Below, piece by piece: positions 30,153 through 43,315 of a stretch of DNA of 64,000 nt. Positions within the stretch are counted from its first letter, which is position 1. Each line of letters opens with the position of its first letter. Origin of the DNA: Mesostigma viride (taxonomy: Eukaryota > Streptophyta > Mesostigmatophyceae > Mesostigmatales > Mesostigmataceae). The stretch is taken from positions 1,218,340-1,282,339 of the forward strand of contig RPFO01000231.1 of NCBI GenBank assembly GCA_009746045.1, in the 5' to 3' direction. Below the pieces are notes generated by a model. The model made no database searches, was not told where the DNA came from, and saw only the letters and a program-made list of their open reading frames with translations. Both the position numbers and the translations under genes were made by a program.

Positions 30153-30625
30153 GGCCCGCTCTACACGGAAAGTTGGGAGACCCCAAACCCAAAGAGCAAA
30201 GCTTGGTCGGCGCGGGTCAGCGCATGGAATCCTGTAGAATCTGGCAGCGAGGTACGGATAACGCTCGGATTGGACTTTTCCCTTTGTCTCGATAACCGAT
30301 TTTCGCGAGTTTTCGTGTAGTTGCCCCCGTGTCCAGGATGTCAGATGTCCGACGTGTCCAACGCACGTTAACTTTCCTTTTCGGGTTTCGGGGGGGAAAC
30401 CAAGTTTCTTGGCGAGACCTCACCAAGAAACTTGAACCCCTAAAAAGCGGGCCGAAAAGGGAAGTTTGGTGTGCGTCGAAAAGACAATTCCAGGTATCAA
30501 GAATCTCTGCTTACAGTTTTCGACGGACGATTTCCCGATTCCTCCGCCGACCCTCGAATCTTTATCTCGGCCCGCACGAACTTTCATTTTTACCCGGGCG
30601 TCCAACTTTCCGTGTAAAGCGGGCC
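30153..30625. mobile_element. Harbinger-type MITE, 473 bp
   Basis: The left end GGCCCGCTCTACACGGAAAG (continuing TTGG) is the reverse complement of the right end with one mismatch. TAA is duplicated at 30150-30152 and 30626-30628. Both the TWA duplication and the GGCCCG(C/G)TCTA(C/T)ACGG terminus match the 3.6-kb Harbinger at 21826. No transposase. Confidence 0.9.
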
Positions 30626-30699
30626 TAATGCCCCAAAACAGGTTGAAAGCCCCAAAACGGTACTGATGACTCCTTCGCGCAGCCTTCCGAACACAATTG

Positions 30700-31720
30700 G
30701 ACTTTCCACACAATTTAAGTGAGGGCAGACAGAATAAAATGACGTCACTGGCTGGCACACGGGGTACGGCAAATGCACGTTTGCTTCAGGGCTCAGGCGC
30801 ACGTACGTACGATACGCACACTTCAGGCTGTCTCATGTGCACGCAGCATGCCCAAAGCTAATGAAGGGGGCTTGAGGGGACTCGCATGTCCTAAAGCCTG
30901 AAAAACTAAATCAATTCCAATTCCAATGCACATGGGAACCGTCTAGTGATGATTGAGTACCATAAATATGATATTTGGACATTCATAACACCACTTGTTG
31001 GGGGTACCACCCCCAACCACGCACCGGTGGCGAGCTAAGAATAGAAAAAGGCGCTGTTTATGAGATATTTTGCCGAAGAACAACCACAGTCTTATAGAAA
31101 TGACCTGCCCATACATTGAACCTGCAAAGTTGTTCCACCCTGCAACACGTTAAAAACCCTCTTCCAAAATGCCCAACACGCCGGATACGTGGAGGACCAC
31201 ACACAGTATATGAAGAGAAAATAAGCTGAGTTCTTATCCAACAACCCGTGGCAAGCTGCTCCAGATGGCTAGCATTATGTACAAAGGCTAATTTACTCAG
31301 TGGGAAAGGTGAAGTGAACATTTGAACAACCTACCTGACGCATGTACCACCAACACATTGTGTCCAGCAAAATGCACAAAACCTCCTTTCTAACAAGCAC
31401 GAGCCACTTTCTTTAGGAGACAGGTGCTAGCTCGTCAGTGTCTGGGGACAATGATGCCGCTGCTTAGGAAGACCACGTGAATTCCCTCGAACACAACTGT
31501 CTATAAAGCAAAGGAAATTTCAGAGAAGAACGGAAACAAAAGCATGACACCTTCCCGACAGGTTGTGGGCCACGCGCTGCAGCAAGCCAGCCACGTCACA
31601 TACGAACTTGCTAGAAACCATCCAGGAATCTAACGATGCAGCGCCAGGACGGGCAATTTCATGGCAGCACCTTCTGGCCGGAAAGAAGGCAAAAAGCTTA
31701 CGCTTAACTCGTCGTCTGTA
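30700..31720. other. No gene recognised
   Basis: AT-balanced sequence with only short frames. I see no tandem repeats, TIRs or coding motifs. Confidence 0.4.
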
Positions 31721-31722
31721 GA

Positions 31723-31750
31723 AACTCAGTCCTCACAGGAGGACTGAGTT
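31723..31750. repeat. AACTCAGTCC hairpin
   Basis: AACTCAGTCCTC / GAGGACTGAGTT arms with a 4-base loop. It is one of a set of similar palindromes (43406, 44680, 49524, 53998). Confidence 0.85.
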
Positions 31751-32099
31751 GACCTACTTTGGGATCGTGTAGCAGTAAGGGTAGGGGGGTACCCCATATG
31801 TTTGATGTGCATAGTAGCAGTCCATATCATGCTAATGCTTGAGCATATGCATAAAAAAACATACATTGACCAAATCATGTACAATTTTACTTGGGTGTTG
31901 ACCCTCACTCGCGATTTTGCTTTTTTGTGTGGAAGCACGAGTAAGAAAATTTTGAATTAATTCCATATGCATGATTAAAAATTATAAGCATGTGCAAAAT
32001 AGAGTTTTTAAAACGTGGCAAAAAACTGGAGTCGATTTGGCCACTGGCACTGCCTGAAACACGCCAAAAACCACCAGCCAAAAAAATGGAATTTCAGGT

Positions 32100-33215
32100 T
32101 GCTGGCAATTTGCAAGCATGTAAGTGCGGTCATACTACACACCACCGTGGCCGCCAACCATCCCAATTAGCTCGTTTCCCTTCAAGCATAATAGGACAAC
32201 ATACTTGAATCATCATATTGCAGTTATACTATACCTTATCATGTGTGAGAGCCTGTGCATGCACGTAGGGAATGGGTTTGGATACCTACCTACAAAGGGT
32301 TGTATTATAAGTGGGTAGGTCAACCAATATAATGGGTAGTTCAGCATACTTCAACGGTTTCTAAGAAGAATAGACATGGATAAAGCTGTTTTGCCTTGCC
32401 ATGCAATTGCCAACATACTTGCTGGCACATGATGACAGTGGTTTATCACTGGTCAAGATTTTTCACTCACCCGTGCAACCTTGCAAGCACCCTTGATGCA
32501 GCCCATGGCCACACAATCATGCAGTATGAACGTAGCAAAGAAATAACTAATATCTATGAAGGTTTATAAACCCATACAACGCCTAAAAACCTGCACAACT
32601 ACACTAGGGTAAGGCAAATGCCTTGTAACACCATCTAAAAAGGGGGTTTGGGAGAGGGGCAGGCAACGGTCAAGAAAGAGCATCAAGGCTCGAAACTGAC
32701 AACACCTAGCTCGCAAGCTTAAACTCACGTACGAACATCAAGAAACGATGAGGCAATGATATTCCAGCTTTACCTGGCACGGCCGACGTTACCTTCATGG
32801 CCCAGGCGGTGCCCGCAAAAGTGGCACTTTGCGCACACAAACCATGACATGACAGAGTGGTCGAAATAATCAAATCTACACTGCCACTGAGTTTATTCTA
32901 CGACCATGCATGATAACAAGTAGAAAGAAACCTATAAACCCTTCGACTTGCGCAGGAAAGCAATTGTAGTTATCAATTCCGTGGACCAACCTGATCGCAG
33001 TTTTTTCCAGCAAAAGCATTGCTGACCTCCAGCAAATCGCATCCCCGCGAGCTACAAATTTATTTGTATCATCTTTAGGACATATTAAGTCTATTTCCTG
33101 AGTTTGGCCAGCTAAATCGTCAGCACACGTAAACTGCATACATGGGCGCAGACCGTCATGGCTAGGTCGTGCATTTCCGGAACTCACGTTTGACGTGAAA
33201 AAGTACCCTTACCAC
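32100..33215. repeat. Dispersed repeat family R1, copy 3 (diverged)
   Basis: Aligns with copies 1 and 2 through CAGCTTTACCTGGCACGG, the CCCAGGCGGT block and TAGAAAGAAACC. With copy 2 alone it aligns further, through CAGTTTTTTCCAGCAA, ATCTTTAGGAC and GTGAAAAAGTACCC. More diverged than copies 1 and 2 are from each other. Confidence 0.6.
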
Positions 33216-35730
33216 CTGTACTTTGACCGTATTTTTCACTGCAAATGTCTCGTCCAAAAAAATCCCAAAAATATGTCCAAGAAAGATCTTTTTATGTAGG
33301 CAAAAAGAGACAACCTGCTTCCCTGGAATGGAAGCCCACCTTTTATAGCAACCACCTCTCCAGCCAACCCCTACCTGGGTGGCTGGGGTACGGGTGCCAG
33401 CACAAAAAATATTTTTTCTAAAATTATTTTTTCTTTTGGTGCTATACGGCGTTGCATTCTCCGCTCAGCAGGTTAGTCATAGATAAAATGAGCATAGCTC
33501 ACCAAAAAAAATTTTTTTCCGAAATTTTTCCTGAAATAAATAGTTCGGGCGCGGCGAATTTTTTACAGAAACTCCAGACTCGGTCCTCCCTAGAGGACAG
33601 GGAAATTAAACTCAGTCCACCTGTGAGGTGGTGTTACAGACGACGAGTTAACGAGCTAAGGAAGCAGAAAAACGCTAGTTAAGCTTTCACAGTTGTCAGC
33701 TAATACTTTGGAGATGAAATTTCATTAGTTTTCGAGCTATTTGGGGCCCCGGGTATGGAGCGGATGTATCTGCATGTGAGGAATTTCTTGAAGAGCATCG
33801 GCTGCAAAATTTCTGCAAGAGTGAAATGAACACTCAGCTAGCCATATTAGTGAACACATGGGTGTCAAGAAAGAAACATCTTCAAAGTCACTTGACAACA
33901 TGTGAAATGCATGTTGCAAGTACTGTGCTTTTTGGTGGAATTACCCACCAAAACTCGACATTTTCTTTGACGTTGGGACTAACCCAAGCTGCAACGCATT
34001 ACGCTGTTTTGGGGCACCGAGTATTTTGCGGTATTATGCTACGTCAAATAACCCTGGCACATGCACCGGTTCTTTCTGGACTTTTAGTTTCAAGGGTAGA
34101 TGGGCCTTTGTAATAGAACTAAAGGGCCAGTTTGGTGCCATGCACAGTATTTTCCCAATATATCCGATGCATGTGTGTGGCACTTTTTATGGTGCAAGTA
34201 ATGTGTATCCCAGGCACTCTGTCTAGCCTGGGCGCGCCATGTTTCACATGGTATACCTAAATACCTAACACCACATGGTATACCTAATTTACCCCGATCA
34301 TTTTTCAAGCTTCGCCTTGATCCACCAATACAGAATTAAATGGTGATCGCAATGAATACCTGCTTGCTGAAATATTTTCCCCCTCTTGATAGCCTTATTT
34401 TTTACAAAACTTACCCACCTCATGCTGGTGCTAAATTCGAAGTCCCAAGCATACGCCCTACAAGTAAGGCAAAAAGTCCCACTTCCTGGTGTATGTGCGC
34501 TGCAAACCCCATTCCCAGTGAAAAAGATGTTTGGGACTATGGACCGGCTGGCGCTGCGCCACTTTCTTCGTGAGATTGAACGATCTCCACTCCCGCGCGA
34601 GACGCATTTCTACTCCTATTGCAACTCCTACAATTTCCCACTTTTTTACTGGGTTTTTCGCGCCGATTCTACGGCTGAGATTCCAGGATTGGGCGCGGCG
34701 TGACCAATTCCAGTCATGACGGCTAACAGCCTGGTGTCATGTCGAAAGGTTACGTGCACTTCTTGTTTCCCCCCGTCATTGAAGGTTAACTTTATACCGG
34801 ACAGTTTTACGTACCTAATCGAGTTCTCCACTTGTCTTCTCCTGGTTAAGGCTATAAGTCGTTTGCAAAAACGCAAGTCGTATGTCCAATGCATCTTTTT
34901 GCACCAGTTGAGGTTACACTTCGCTAATGTTGGCAGTAGGAGGGAAAGCATATTGAAATATGTATTGCACTGCAATTACATAACCTTTCGCATGGTTTTC
35001 AATTCTTGTCCTCTTTTGTCTCCCTTTGCAGGTTTACTCGGCCAGGCTGGCGCTGACAATGCATCCGAAGTGCACGCTGGGGGAAAGTCTCAGGTAAATG
35101 GCTGGCGGTTGATGTAGAGTGGTTTGTCAAAGCTGAACAACCTCAAAATTATTGGCCAGCAAACGAGCACAACCAGTGTAAAGTTGAAGCCCTGACCAAG
35201 CCCTGACAGTAGGGTACTGCTACAGCAGATACATAGAATATGTCTGAAGTCAAGTCATGTCCTGCGCGAGCATCCAATCACTTTTTTAGCTGACTGGATG
35301 GCTTCTTGGCATCTATCTAGCCCGTGTGCGCTCGTATGGCTGTACTGTACGGGGTATTTTCTAAAGCCATGGCATACTGTAAATTTCAAGTACTACGTTT
35401 AGGAGAAAGAAAACACATTGAAAACGGCAAAAAATACTGGGTAAGTTTCAGGTCGTAAGTACGAGATTTTTTTTTCGCAAACGCTGATGAGTACAAGGTA
35501 TTATAAGGATGTCTCACCCTGCAGCGAGTAAGTGTTGTTTGCTATTCTATGCTATTTAGTGTTAATCAACATAATGACATGGTGACTTGCTGGCCACCTA
35601 GCTGCCGCACCTTTATTATTTTATTTACACAATACAATAAAATTTCGGCTCCTTGGTGTACACCATTTCATACAGAGCGTATTAAAGTTTTATGTACTCG
35701 CCATAGAGGTACACTTACTGTATACATACC
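33216..35730. other. No gene recognised; one possible exon
   Basis: Mostly low-information sequence. A 61-bp segment 35032-35092 is flanked by a good acceptor (CTCCCTTTGCAG) and a donor (CAG|GTAAAT) and stays open in two frames, but nothing links it to another exon. Direct fragments of CAGTCC-type repeat lie at 33565-33625. Confidence 0.3.
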
Positions 35731-35734
35731 CTAG

Positions 35735-36003
35735 CTGCGTGCATCCCTCCCTTGACAAGGAACAAACATTCCCGTCCACATACCCTGCGTGCATCCCTTC
35801 CTTGACAAGGAACAAGCATGTGCATCCACCAACCCTGCGTGAATCCCTCCGTTGACAAGGAACAAGCATGTGCAAACTTACCCTGCGTGCATCCCTCCCT
35901 TGACAAGGAACATGAAGCATGCCCACCCACCCACCCTGTGTGCATCCCTCCCTTGACAAGGAACAAGCATGCCCACCCACCTACCTTGTGTGCATCCCTC
36001 GAC
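35735..36003. repeat. 49-bp minisatellite, block 1
   Basis: About five units of roughly 49 bp containing TGCGTGCATCCCTCCCTTGA, CAAGGAACAAGCATG and CCCACC. The same unit forms blocks at 39505-39805 and 40616-41570. Block 1 is separated from them by the piggyBac pseudogene. Confidence 0.9.
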
Positions 36004-36027
36004 GCTTGACATCGAACCCTTGAGTGG

Positions 36028-39000
36028 TACTGGTAACTATTTGTAGTCACCAGTTCCAAGTCGTGACTATGTTTAGTTACCGGTTGGGAAGCGGCGCGGC
36101 GCGAATGCCAGTAGACCTTTTCATGATATTTGAAGGTCTGCTGCTACTAAGATCTTGATGTGTACTACGTCTTGATACCAGACATCACTACGAACTCAGA
36201 CCAAGTACATATATAGGGACTAATGAAGGACCAAAAGTACATTGGGTTACCCTGATGCACAGCTGTTGGCTCGCGTAAAAAGTTACAAAAACGTGGAAGG
36301 GCGATGAAGACGGCGATCGCGACGGTAGACGGCGGACACCTGGTGGCAGTATGTCAGATTTTAAGCTAAAAAGGGGTATCAAGGTGTCAGTGCCTCCAAA
36401 ATCATTCGAGCTAGACTGGGCTAATATCCAGAAATATAGCGACAAACATGGAAATGAGGGGATTTCGGGGGAAGTGTCAGTGGCAAGGTGCGCGACGCTG
36501 GCAAAGTGCCTCTTCACTGATGACGGGTCGAAATATATGACGTAACAAAGGCTCAGATCTTCGGGTTGTCTTTAGGGTTGTCGCAACTGGCAGGCCCTAC
36601 ATATACGGATGTTGAGGAGGATACTAGCTACAAGTGCTCAGGGCAACATTTCTGTCGACGACCGTGAGAAAGACGACGGCGACGGCCAGGCACCTGGCAC
36701 AGGCAAGGACTATGACTCTGCACTTACCAGCTCAGAGTCGGCCTCCAGCGAGGATATTACTTTAAAATTCTTGCCGGTCAAGAAACGCAAGGGCAAGGGC
36801 AAGGGCAAGGGCATGGGCGTGGGCATGGGCAAGGGCAACTAGGGCAAGGCAAGCAAGGAAGGAAGGCTCCGGCCAGGCAGCCAGAGAAGAAAAGGGGCCG
36901 TTCTGGCGTGTGTCGATGACGAGTCAGAGGGCGAGTCCGAGGAGGACCTGCTGCTGCAAATTCTGGTGCGGGCAGATGACAGCGATGGCAAGGAGGACGA
37001 CGCGACTGGGCAGGGCGCGAGGGTTGGCAACGAGTGGACGTTTGGTGTCGGCAAGCCGGATCTCGCTTCATTTCCCATTCTTTCATCGCCTGCCCCATTG
37101 GAGGGCAAAGCCAGACCCCAGAACCTTTGTGAGGACGAGTGGAGAAGAACGACCCCGAGCAGCTGTTCAGGCTGTTCTGGACGCAGCTGGATGTCCTTGA
37201 GCGCATTGTGAGGCAGAAGTCCTAACTGAGCCTGTATGCTGAGCTCAAGGAGGCGGGCACGGGTGGCTCGAAAGATTGGGAAGGAGCTGACCTTGAACGA
37301 GCTGGGTAAGTTCATATGTACGCATCATCTTCACCATGTCATTGCTCAAGCTGCCATCGCGGGGAGACTATTTCTCAGCGGACAATATGGAGGGGGCTGA
37401 GCCACCCATGCTGCAAAAGATCATGTCCCACTATCGCCTTCAGCAAATCTCACGCTATACCTTCACCTGGCGCCAAGCTCCGAGCGCCACATCGACAAGC
37501 AGACACGCGAGCACGGGCTGTGGCAGTGCGACTGCATGGCTGCCTGGAGCGCCACCTGAACGACACGGACAAGAAGTACATGTACGTCAAACCGGGGCAG
37601 CGGGCTTCGCTGAATGAGCGCTCCATCCCCACCCGCCACCGGCTGTCTCCCGCTACATTCTTCAACCCCAACAAGCCGGAGCAGTTCCACATCAAGCAGT
37701 CCGGGGACAACGACTGACCACGGTCAGTGGCTATCTTTATCTCGCGAGATCTATGTCAAGCTGCGCCTGAGGCCAACCACACGTTCGAGGTCGTCAAGCG
37801 CATGGTGGCCAAGTGGCCCCACAAGGCCAAGTGGGTGATGGATCGCTGGTATATACCTCCCGTGCGGCGGTGGTGGAGTGCGCGGCAATAGGCCACCAGG
37901 TGGTGGGCACCATGCATCATTACCAACCGCAAGGACTTCCCATTCCAGGAGGTGCGGGCGCTCATGGCCAAGGGCATATTAGGCGGCCAACCAGGGCGAC
38001 TATGCCTGGGCGGTGAACAAGGATGGCCTTGTCCTCACGTGCTGGATGGATGGACAGGATCTCACAAGTCTGCAGGCCCTGTCCAAGAGTCTGGGCCTGC
38101 TGGAAGTCAAGGTCAGCCGCCACGGCAGGCGCACGTCCGAGCGCGTGACGGTGCCAGCACCCAGCAGCATCACCAACTACTGGGACTGCATGCACGCCAC
38201 TGACAAGAACGACCAACTCTGCCCCGAGTATGACCTGTACAGGTAGAAGGCGTTCGTGACCAAGATCTGGTGGCACCGCCTCTTCACGGGGTTCATGGCA
38301 ATGTGCGCAGCCACCAACGCTTTAATACCTCCTGCACGTCATGATCGTGGAGCAGGAGAGCCAGGCCTCACTGATCCACGCCGGCTTCCTCAGGCTGCTG
38401 GCAAATGAGCTGATCAATAACAAGTGGGCTGGTGCGCATCAACAATGACCTGGCAGTGCTGCCAGTGGGTGCCGGGAAGGATGGCTGAGCTGGAGCGGCA
38501 CACACAGTTGGTGGACCACATCCCCTTCTCTAATCAAGCGCAGTGCATCGTGTGCGCCGCAGGGGGCAGCAGGAAGCGCATGGTGTACTGGTGCAGGGAG
38601 TGCAACGCAGCCTTGTGCAACAAGGGCGAGTGCGACTGCTTTCGTAAGTTCCATGATGAGGAGGTGGAGGGCCTCGACTTTCATGACATCGGCCAGTGCG
38701 CCACGCAGTGACCTCACCAAGCGCGGCCCCAACTGCTGGGACCATGGGCTGCGCGGGACGGTGTGGTCACCCGTAGTAATGCAGGCTCGAGCACGCCTGT
38801 GGCAATGATGGGCAAGCCAAAGCGTACCTACATCAAGAAGAAGGGGCAAGCGCAAGCCACCCCTTGAGAATGCAAGCATTAGTGTTGGCATGGCTTTAGC
38901 CTTACCGCGCCCGGGGCGCGCCCGTGTACCGCCATGCCGCCCGGATGGTTTTCGAATGTTTTATAGACTACCCAGTTGTTTATGGGCTGGAATAGATGAG

Positions 39001-39470
39001 ACCATCCATGTTTGACCATCGTTGATGTTTTATTTGCTAGGGAGTGAGGCGCCTGCCTCATAATGCTAGCAAAGGTCACCAGCCAAACTGGTAACTATTT
39101 ATTTTTAGATGGTGCAGCTGGGTCCCTGCTTGGGACAGCCCATGATGTCAGTTTTCAGAAGCCATGCCTACACAGCGACCCAAGCAACCGCAAAGTATTG
39201 GGAGCAACGAAATAGTTTGGAAGTGTAGTAAGAATGAGTTATACATGTGTTTTTTTCTCGCACCCGGGCACCCCCTGCGGGTGGTGCACGCATACAACAT
39301 TGCAACATGACCAACGACATGACCCCCAAGTAAGTCCCTATATGTGTGGGCTTTGGTCCCAGTATGGACACTAGATTGTTATTATAATAACACACCCTAT
39401 AGGTTGGTTTGTGGACATTATCATGCAATGTGCAACTCATGACTATTTTTAGTTACCAGTTGGAGACCAT
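36028..39470 (+). mobile_element. piggyBac-type DNA transposon remnant, copy 1
   Basis: The transposase pseudogene is bordered by an inverted motif, ACTGGTAACTA at the left (36028-) and its reverse complement TAGTTACCAGT at the right (39452-). Both are next to minisatellite blocks, so the element probably landed inside the array. No TTAA duplication is visible at the edges, so exact termini are uncertain. Confidence 0.6.
36351..38750 (+). pseudogene. piggyBac transposase (DDE_Tnp_1_7), frameshifted
   Basis: Reading across several frames: RGIKVSVPPKSFELDWANI; an acidic segment; a domain opening related to the FSPLELFRLFW type; TMSLLKLPSRGDYFS after 37330; GQRASLNERSIPTRHRLSP near 37600; the first catalytic Asp at 37841 in MDRWYTS; GHQVVGTMHH; the second Asp at 38047 in CWMDGQDL; the third at 38202 in HATDKNDQ; KIWWHRLFTGFM; and a C-terminal Cys-rich finger, CIVC...WCREC, near 38550-38600. 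These are the three Asp residues and the C-terminal zinc-binding region of piggyBac transposases. At least six frame changes make it inactive. It matches the minus-strand copy 2 throughout. Confidence 0.88.
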
Positions 39471-39504
39471 CCAAGTGAATTTACAAGCAACTGAATCAAC
39501 AAGC

Positions 39505-39805
39505 ATGCCCACCCACCTACCTTGCGTGCATCCCTCCCTTGACAACTGACAAGGAACAAGCATGTGCATCCACCTGCCTTGCTTGCATCCCTCCGTTGAC
39601 AAGGAAGAAGCATGTGCACCCACCGACCCTGCGTTCATCCCTCCCTAGACAAGGAACAAGCTTGTGCATCCACCTACATACCCAGCGTCTGAATCCCTCC
39701 GTTGACAAGGAACAAGCTTGTGCATCCACCTACATACCCTGCGTGTGCATCCCTCCCTTGACAAAGAACAAGCATGTGCATCCACCTACCCAGCTGCGTG
39801 TGCAT
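39505..39805. repeat. 49-bp minisatellite, block 2
   Basis: About six units of the TGCATCCCTCCCTTGACAAG type, with several TCCGTTGACAAGG variants. Interrupted at 39806 by the MITE. Confidence 0.9.
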
Positions 39806-40615
39806 TACCATTCGTTCAAGTGGCCCGCCGGAGAAGCTGTACAATTTTTCCCAGTGAGCGCGCTGCCAAGTGTACTTGTGGGCAAATTTTTTTGTGCTCC
39901 GTCACTTCGAGGTACTAAAATTAGGCTACGAAACGAGTTCAGCGAATTTCAGCGAATTTTCAGTCGAACGAAAGGAAGTGACGCCAACTATGTACCAAAA
40001 ATTTTCCGTTACGAATTTTCTGTCCAACACTCGCGCAAAATGAAGTGACGGCAACTACCAAAATGTTTCCGTTACGAATTTTCAGTCCCACACTCTGGCA
40101 CAAAAGGAAGTGACGGCAACTACACTGTACCAAAAAGTTTCCGTTACGAATTTTCAGTCCCACACGTCGCGAAAATAGTACACAATAGTAGTACATGTAG
40201 GGCTGCACGCAAGCTATCCTTCAAAATTTTGCGCAAGTATGGAACGCATTTCATTCGTCCGGAGGAACGCTGCCCGCCAACTTCCCCCGTTCAGAAATTT
40301 CCGTCGAACTCTATGTACTGGAGATTTGGAAATCTGAATGTCCGTGCAAATTTTAGTAGGGCTGCACGCAAGCTACCTTTCAAAATTTTGCGCAAGTATG
40401 GAACGCAATTCATTGGTCCGGAGGAATGCTGCTCGTCAACTAGCTCGTTCAGAAAGTTCCGCCAAACTTTACTTGAGATTTGGAAATCTGAATGTGCGGT
40501 TGGAGTTTCGCGGGGAAACCCAAGTTCCCCAAGTAATCCACCAATGACGCGCTTCGAACACTTGCCCGCTAAAACCTAAGCAGCCGCTCCGGCTGGCCAC
40601 TTAAACGAAACAAGA
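39806..40615. mobile_element. AAGTGGCC-TIR MITE, copy 1
   Basis: The left terminus carries TTCGTTCAAGTGGCCCGCCG and the right terminus the inverted CGGCTGGCCACTTAAACGAA, with only a few mismatches. TGCAT is present at 39801-39805 and 40616-40620, a possible 5-bp target duplication inside the minisatellite. The interior has internally duplicated segments (two copies of CGCAAGTATGGAACGCA...; three of GTTTCCGTTACGAATTTTC). No transposase. Confidence 0.8.
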
Positions 40616-41570
40616 TGCATCCCTCCCTTGACAAGGAACAAGCATGCCCACCTACCTACCCTGCGTGCATCGATCCCTCCCTTGACAAAGAACAAGCATA
40701 TGTGCACCCACCTACCGTACTGGTTCCCCTCAACAAGTAACAAGCATGCCCACCCATCAACCCTGCGTGCATCCCTCCATTGACAAGCAACAAGCATGCC
40801 TACCTGCACCTACCCTGTGTGCCTCCCTCCCTTGACGGAAGGAACAAGCCTGTCACTGCACCCACCTTCTGTACAGTACTGGTGTCCCTCGACAAGGATC
40901 GAATAAGCATGCCCAACTCCACCCACCACCTACATGCATCCCTCCGCTTGACAAGCAACAAACATGCCCACCTACCTACCCTGCGTGCGTCCCTCCCTTG
41001 ACAAGGAACAAGCATGCCCACCCACCCACCCTATGTATGTACGTGCATCCCTCCCTTGACAATTAAGGGAATGCACCCACCTATACTCTGGGTGCATCCC
41101 TCCCTTGACAAGGAACAAGCATGTGCATCCACCTATACCCTGTTTGCATCCCTCCCTTGACAAGGAACAAGCACGTGCACCCACCTACTCTACGTACATA
41201 CATCCCTCCCTTAAGAACGTGCACCCACCTACTATACGTACATACATCCCTCCCTTAAGAAGGAACAAGCAAGACCACCCACCTACTACATACCCTGCGT
41301 GCATCCCAGTCTTGACAAGGATCGAAGAAGCACGTGCACCTACCTAGTACCCTGCGTGCATCCTTCCCTCGACAAGGAAGTTCTAAGTAAGATCACCCAC
41401 CTATGTACCCTTTACGTGCATCCCGCCCATGACAAGGAGCATGCACGTGCAACCACCTACCCTGAGTGCCTCCCACCCCTGACAAGGGACAAGCAAGCCA
41501 ACCCACCCACCCGGCCTATGTGCATCCCTCCCTTGACAACTGACAAGGAAGAAGCACGTTCACCCACTAG
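40616..41570. repeat. 49-bp minisatellite, block 3
   Basis: About 19 diverged units of 45-55 bp with TGCATCCCTCCCTTGACAAG and CAAGCATGCCCACC. Frames through it on both strands are repeat translations. Confidence 0.9.
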
Positions 41571-43019
41571 CATGGCAGCAATTAAGACTTCATGGCATTG
41601 CCAAAGCAAAAGAGAAGTCGGTAGGGAGAGAGCTCCCAATAACTCCAATCATGACAACCATGTAAGGCCAAAAACTTGCACCACTTACGCTGAGCATGAG
41701 CACATACAGAGTAGCCCAGGTGTGCCATGCAGGTGCAAAATAACCGAGATCGAAATGTCGGATACCTCAAAGGAGTCTTGGGAAGCCTGGTAAGCAACGC
41801 AAGCAAGTGTCCAGAAGCCTGGAGAACTGAAAAAAAAAATCAAATCGACTGCAGGCATTGGGGAAAATAACAAAGATTTAGTTGCAAAGCGCGCTGCTTT
41901 CAAGGAGCGCTGAGCAACTGAGCGGTGAGCCAATGAATGCGAAACAAATTGTTTACGCGACTAAGTTGTGTATCTGGCTTAGAATGGTGCGCTTGCAGTG
42001 TACTTTTGGAATATGTATGCCGAAGGCGCACAAATATGTAACGAATTCACATTTGCATGTAGCATGAACGGCGAGACAAGCGACGAAGAAGTTGTCTAAC
42101 GACTCCGCCATATTGTAGTAAGCTATCGGAGTTAGCTCTAGCCTGCCCACTTGTGACAGTGAGAGAAGCTAGTACAAGCTGGTCAAGGGCGCCCTCCCTC
42201 CTTGTTGTGTAAAGCGGTTGAAGTTTTTTTGACGCAGTCATTGTTTATTAGTTAATTAATCGGAGTTAGCGCTGCCGATGCCGGATGACTGAATCATGCG
42301 AAACTGGAGTTCCAAAAGGCTTGTCAGAGATCCTTGTAAGCCTTTTCCTTCTTTTTCTTCCTGAAGGTGCCCATCATGATCGTGCGGTTTTATGGGGGCG
42401 CATATACTTTTGACCACTAGTAACTGGCTGGTGACTGCAATCGGCATATATGAGCCTTCAAGGAGTGCAGGCGATGCAAGGGCAAACTTTTGTTCCTGGA
42501 TGGAATTCAAAAATCTGGGCGACGTGTCGGTAATGGCTCATCGCAGCAGAGATTAACCTCGTTACACGCGGTGTACAGTATGTATGCACAGATCTTGTTC
42601 AGGCAGGCGCTTGGTGTATCTCAAAGTGCGCGGCGGGCCCACCGATAAGTCTAAATCTGTACAGTACGAAACCGGTTTTTCGCAATCAACCCCTGAACGC
42701 AAATAGACGGTGCCCACTCGGCAACGGGCTGTCCAAATGAGGAATCACCCATCGCTACACTGGGCGGCGGATGACCAGATTTGCTTTGGGCGGCTTCAAT
42801 GGCGTATTTCACAGAGAGCGTCGTACCTGTTGTCCCGTGTATGTACTCGTACATCATATACGGGACAAAGTAAACGGGCCGCAAACCTTACGGGCCGTAT
42901 GTGTCAGGGATATGCTACATCTGTTCTGTCACCATACAATCATGCAATATATCTTGTCGACATCAACTAGTACCCTCGGTATAGACCCGAGGCAAATATA
43001 ATATGAATACCAGCAGTCC
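41571..43019. other. No gene recognised
   Basis: Only short frames. Near 42855-42900, GGGCCGCAAACCTTACGGGC resembles the ACGGGCCGTATAC words concentrated at 45250-45660. Confidence 0.35.
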
Positions 43020-43315
43020 TTAAACCGTAGCAACTCAGTCCTAAAAAACGGACAGAGTTGCACATCTTTGCACATAGGTTTCTCTATGGCCTAAAAACAA
43101 TTTCTGGCTACCCCTTGGTACCAAGCATGCATGTATGTTGAATTTCTTTGGGGACAATGATGCCACTGGTCCCATATCTTTGACTTTTGGGTGCTATAAA
43201 TAGCGCCAACCCAGGGGGGTACAGAAAAATGGGGTTTGAGACATACATCATGCAATACATATGGACCACTTAAACAAATCAGAAGGCCCTGGAATTTCAA
43301 AGGCAGTTAGTTTAT
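43020..43315. repeat. TATA-bearing dispersed repeat R2, copy 1
   Basis: Colinear with 46437-46690: GAGTTGCACATCTTTGCACA, GCCTAAAAACAATTTCTGGC, CTTTTGGGTGCTATAAATAG and GGCCCTGGAATTTCA are shared. It begins beside a CAGTCC/GGACAG inverted motif. The conserved TATAAATA suggests a promoter-bearing terminal segment of a mobile element. Confidence 0.75.

Noticed and set aside
36010..36100. TTAA target duplication for piggyBac copy 1
   Set aside because: No TTAA found at either edge next to the minisatellite; only an inverted ACTGGTAACTA motif is present.
35735..41570. CRISPR-like array
   Set aside because: Units are whole tandem repeats of about 49 bp without unique spacers, in a eukaryotic transposon-rich context.
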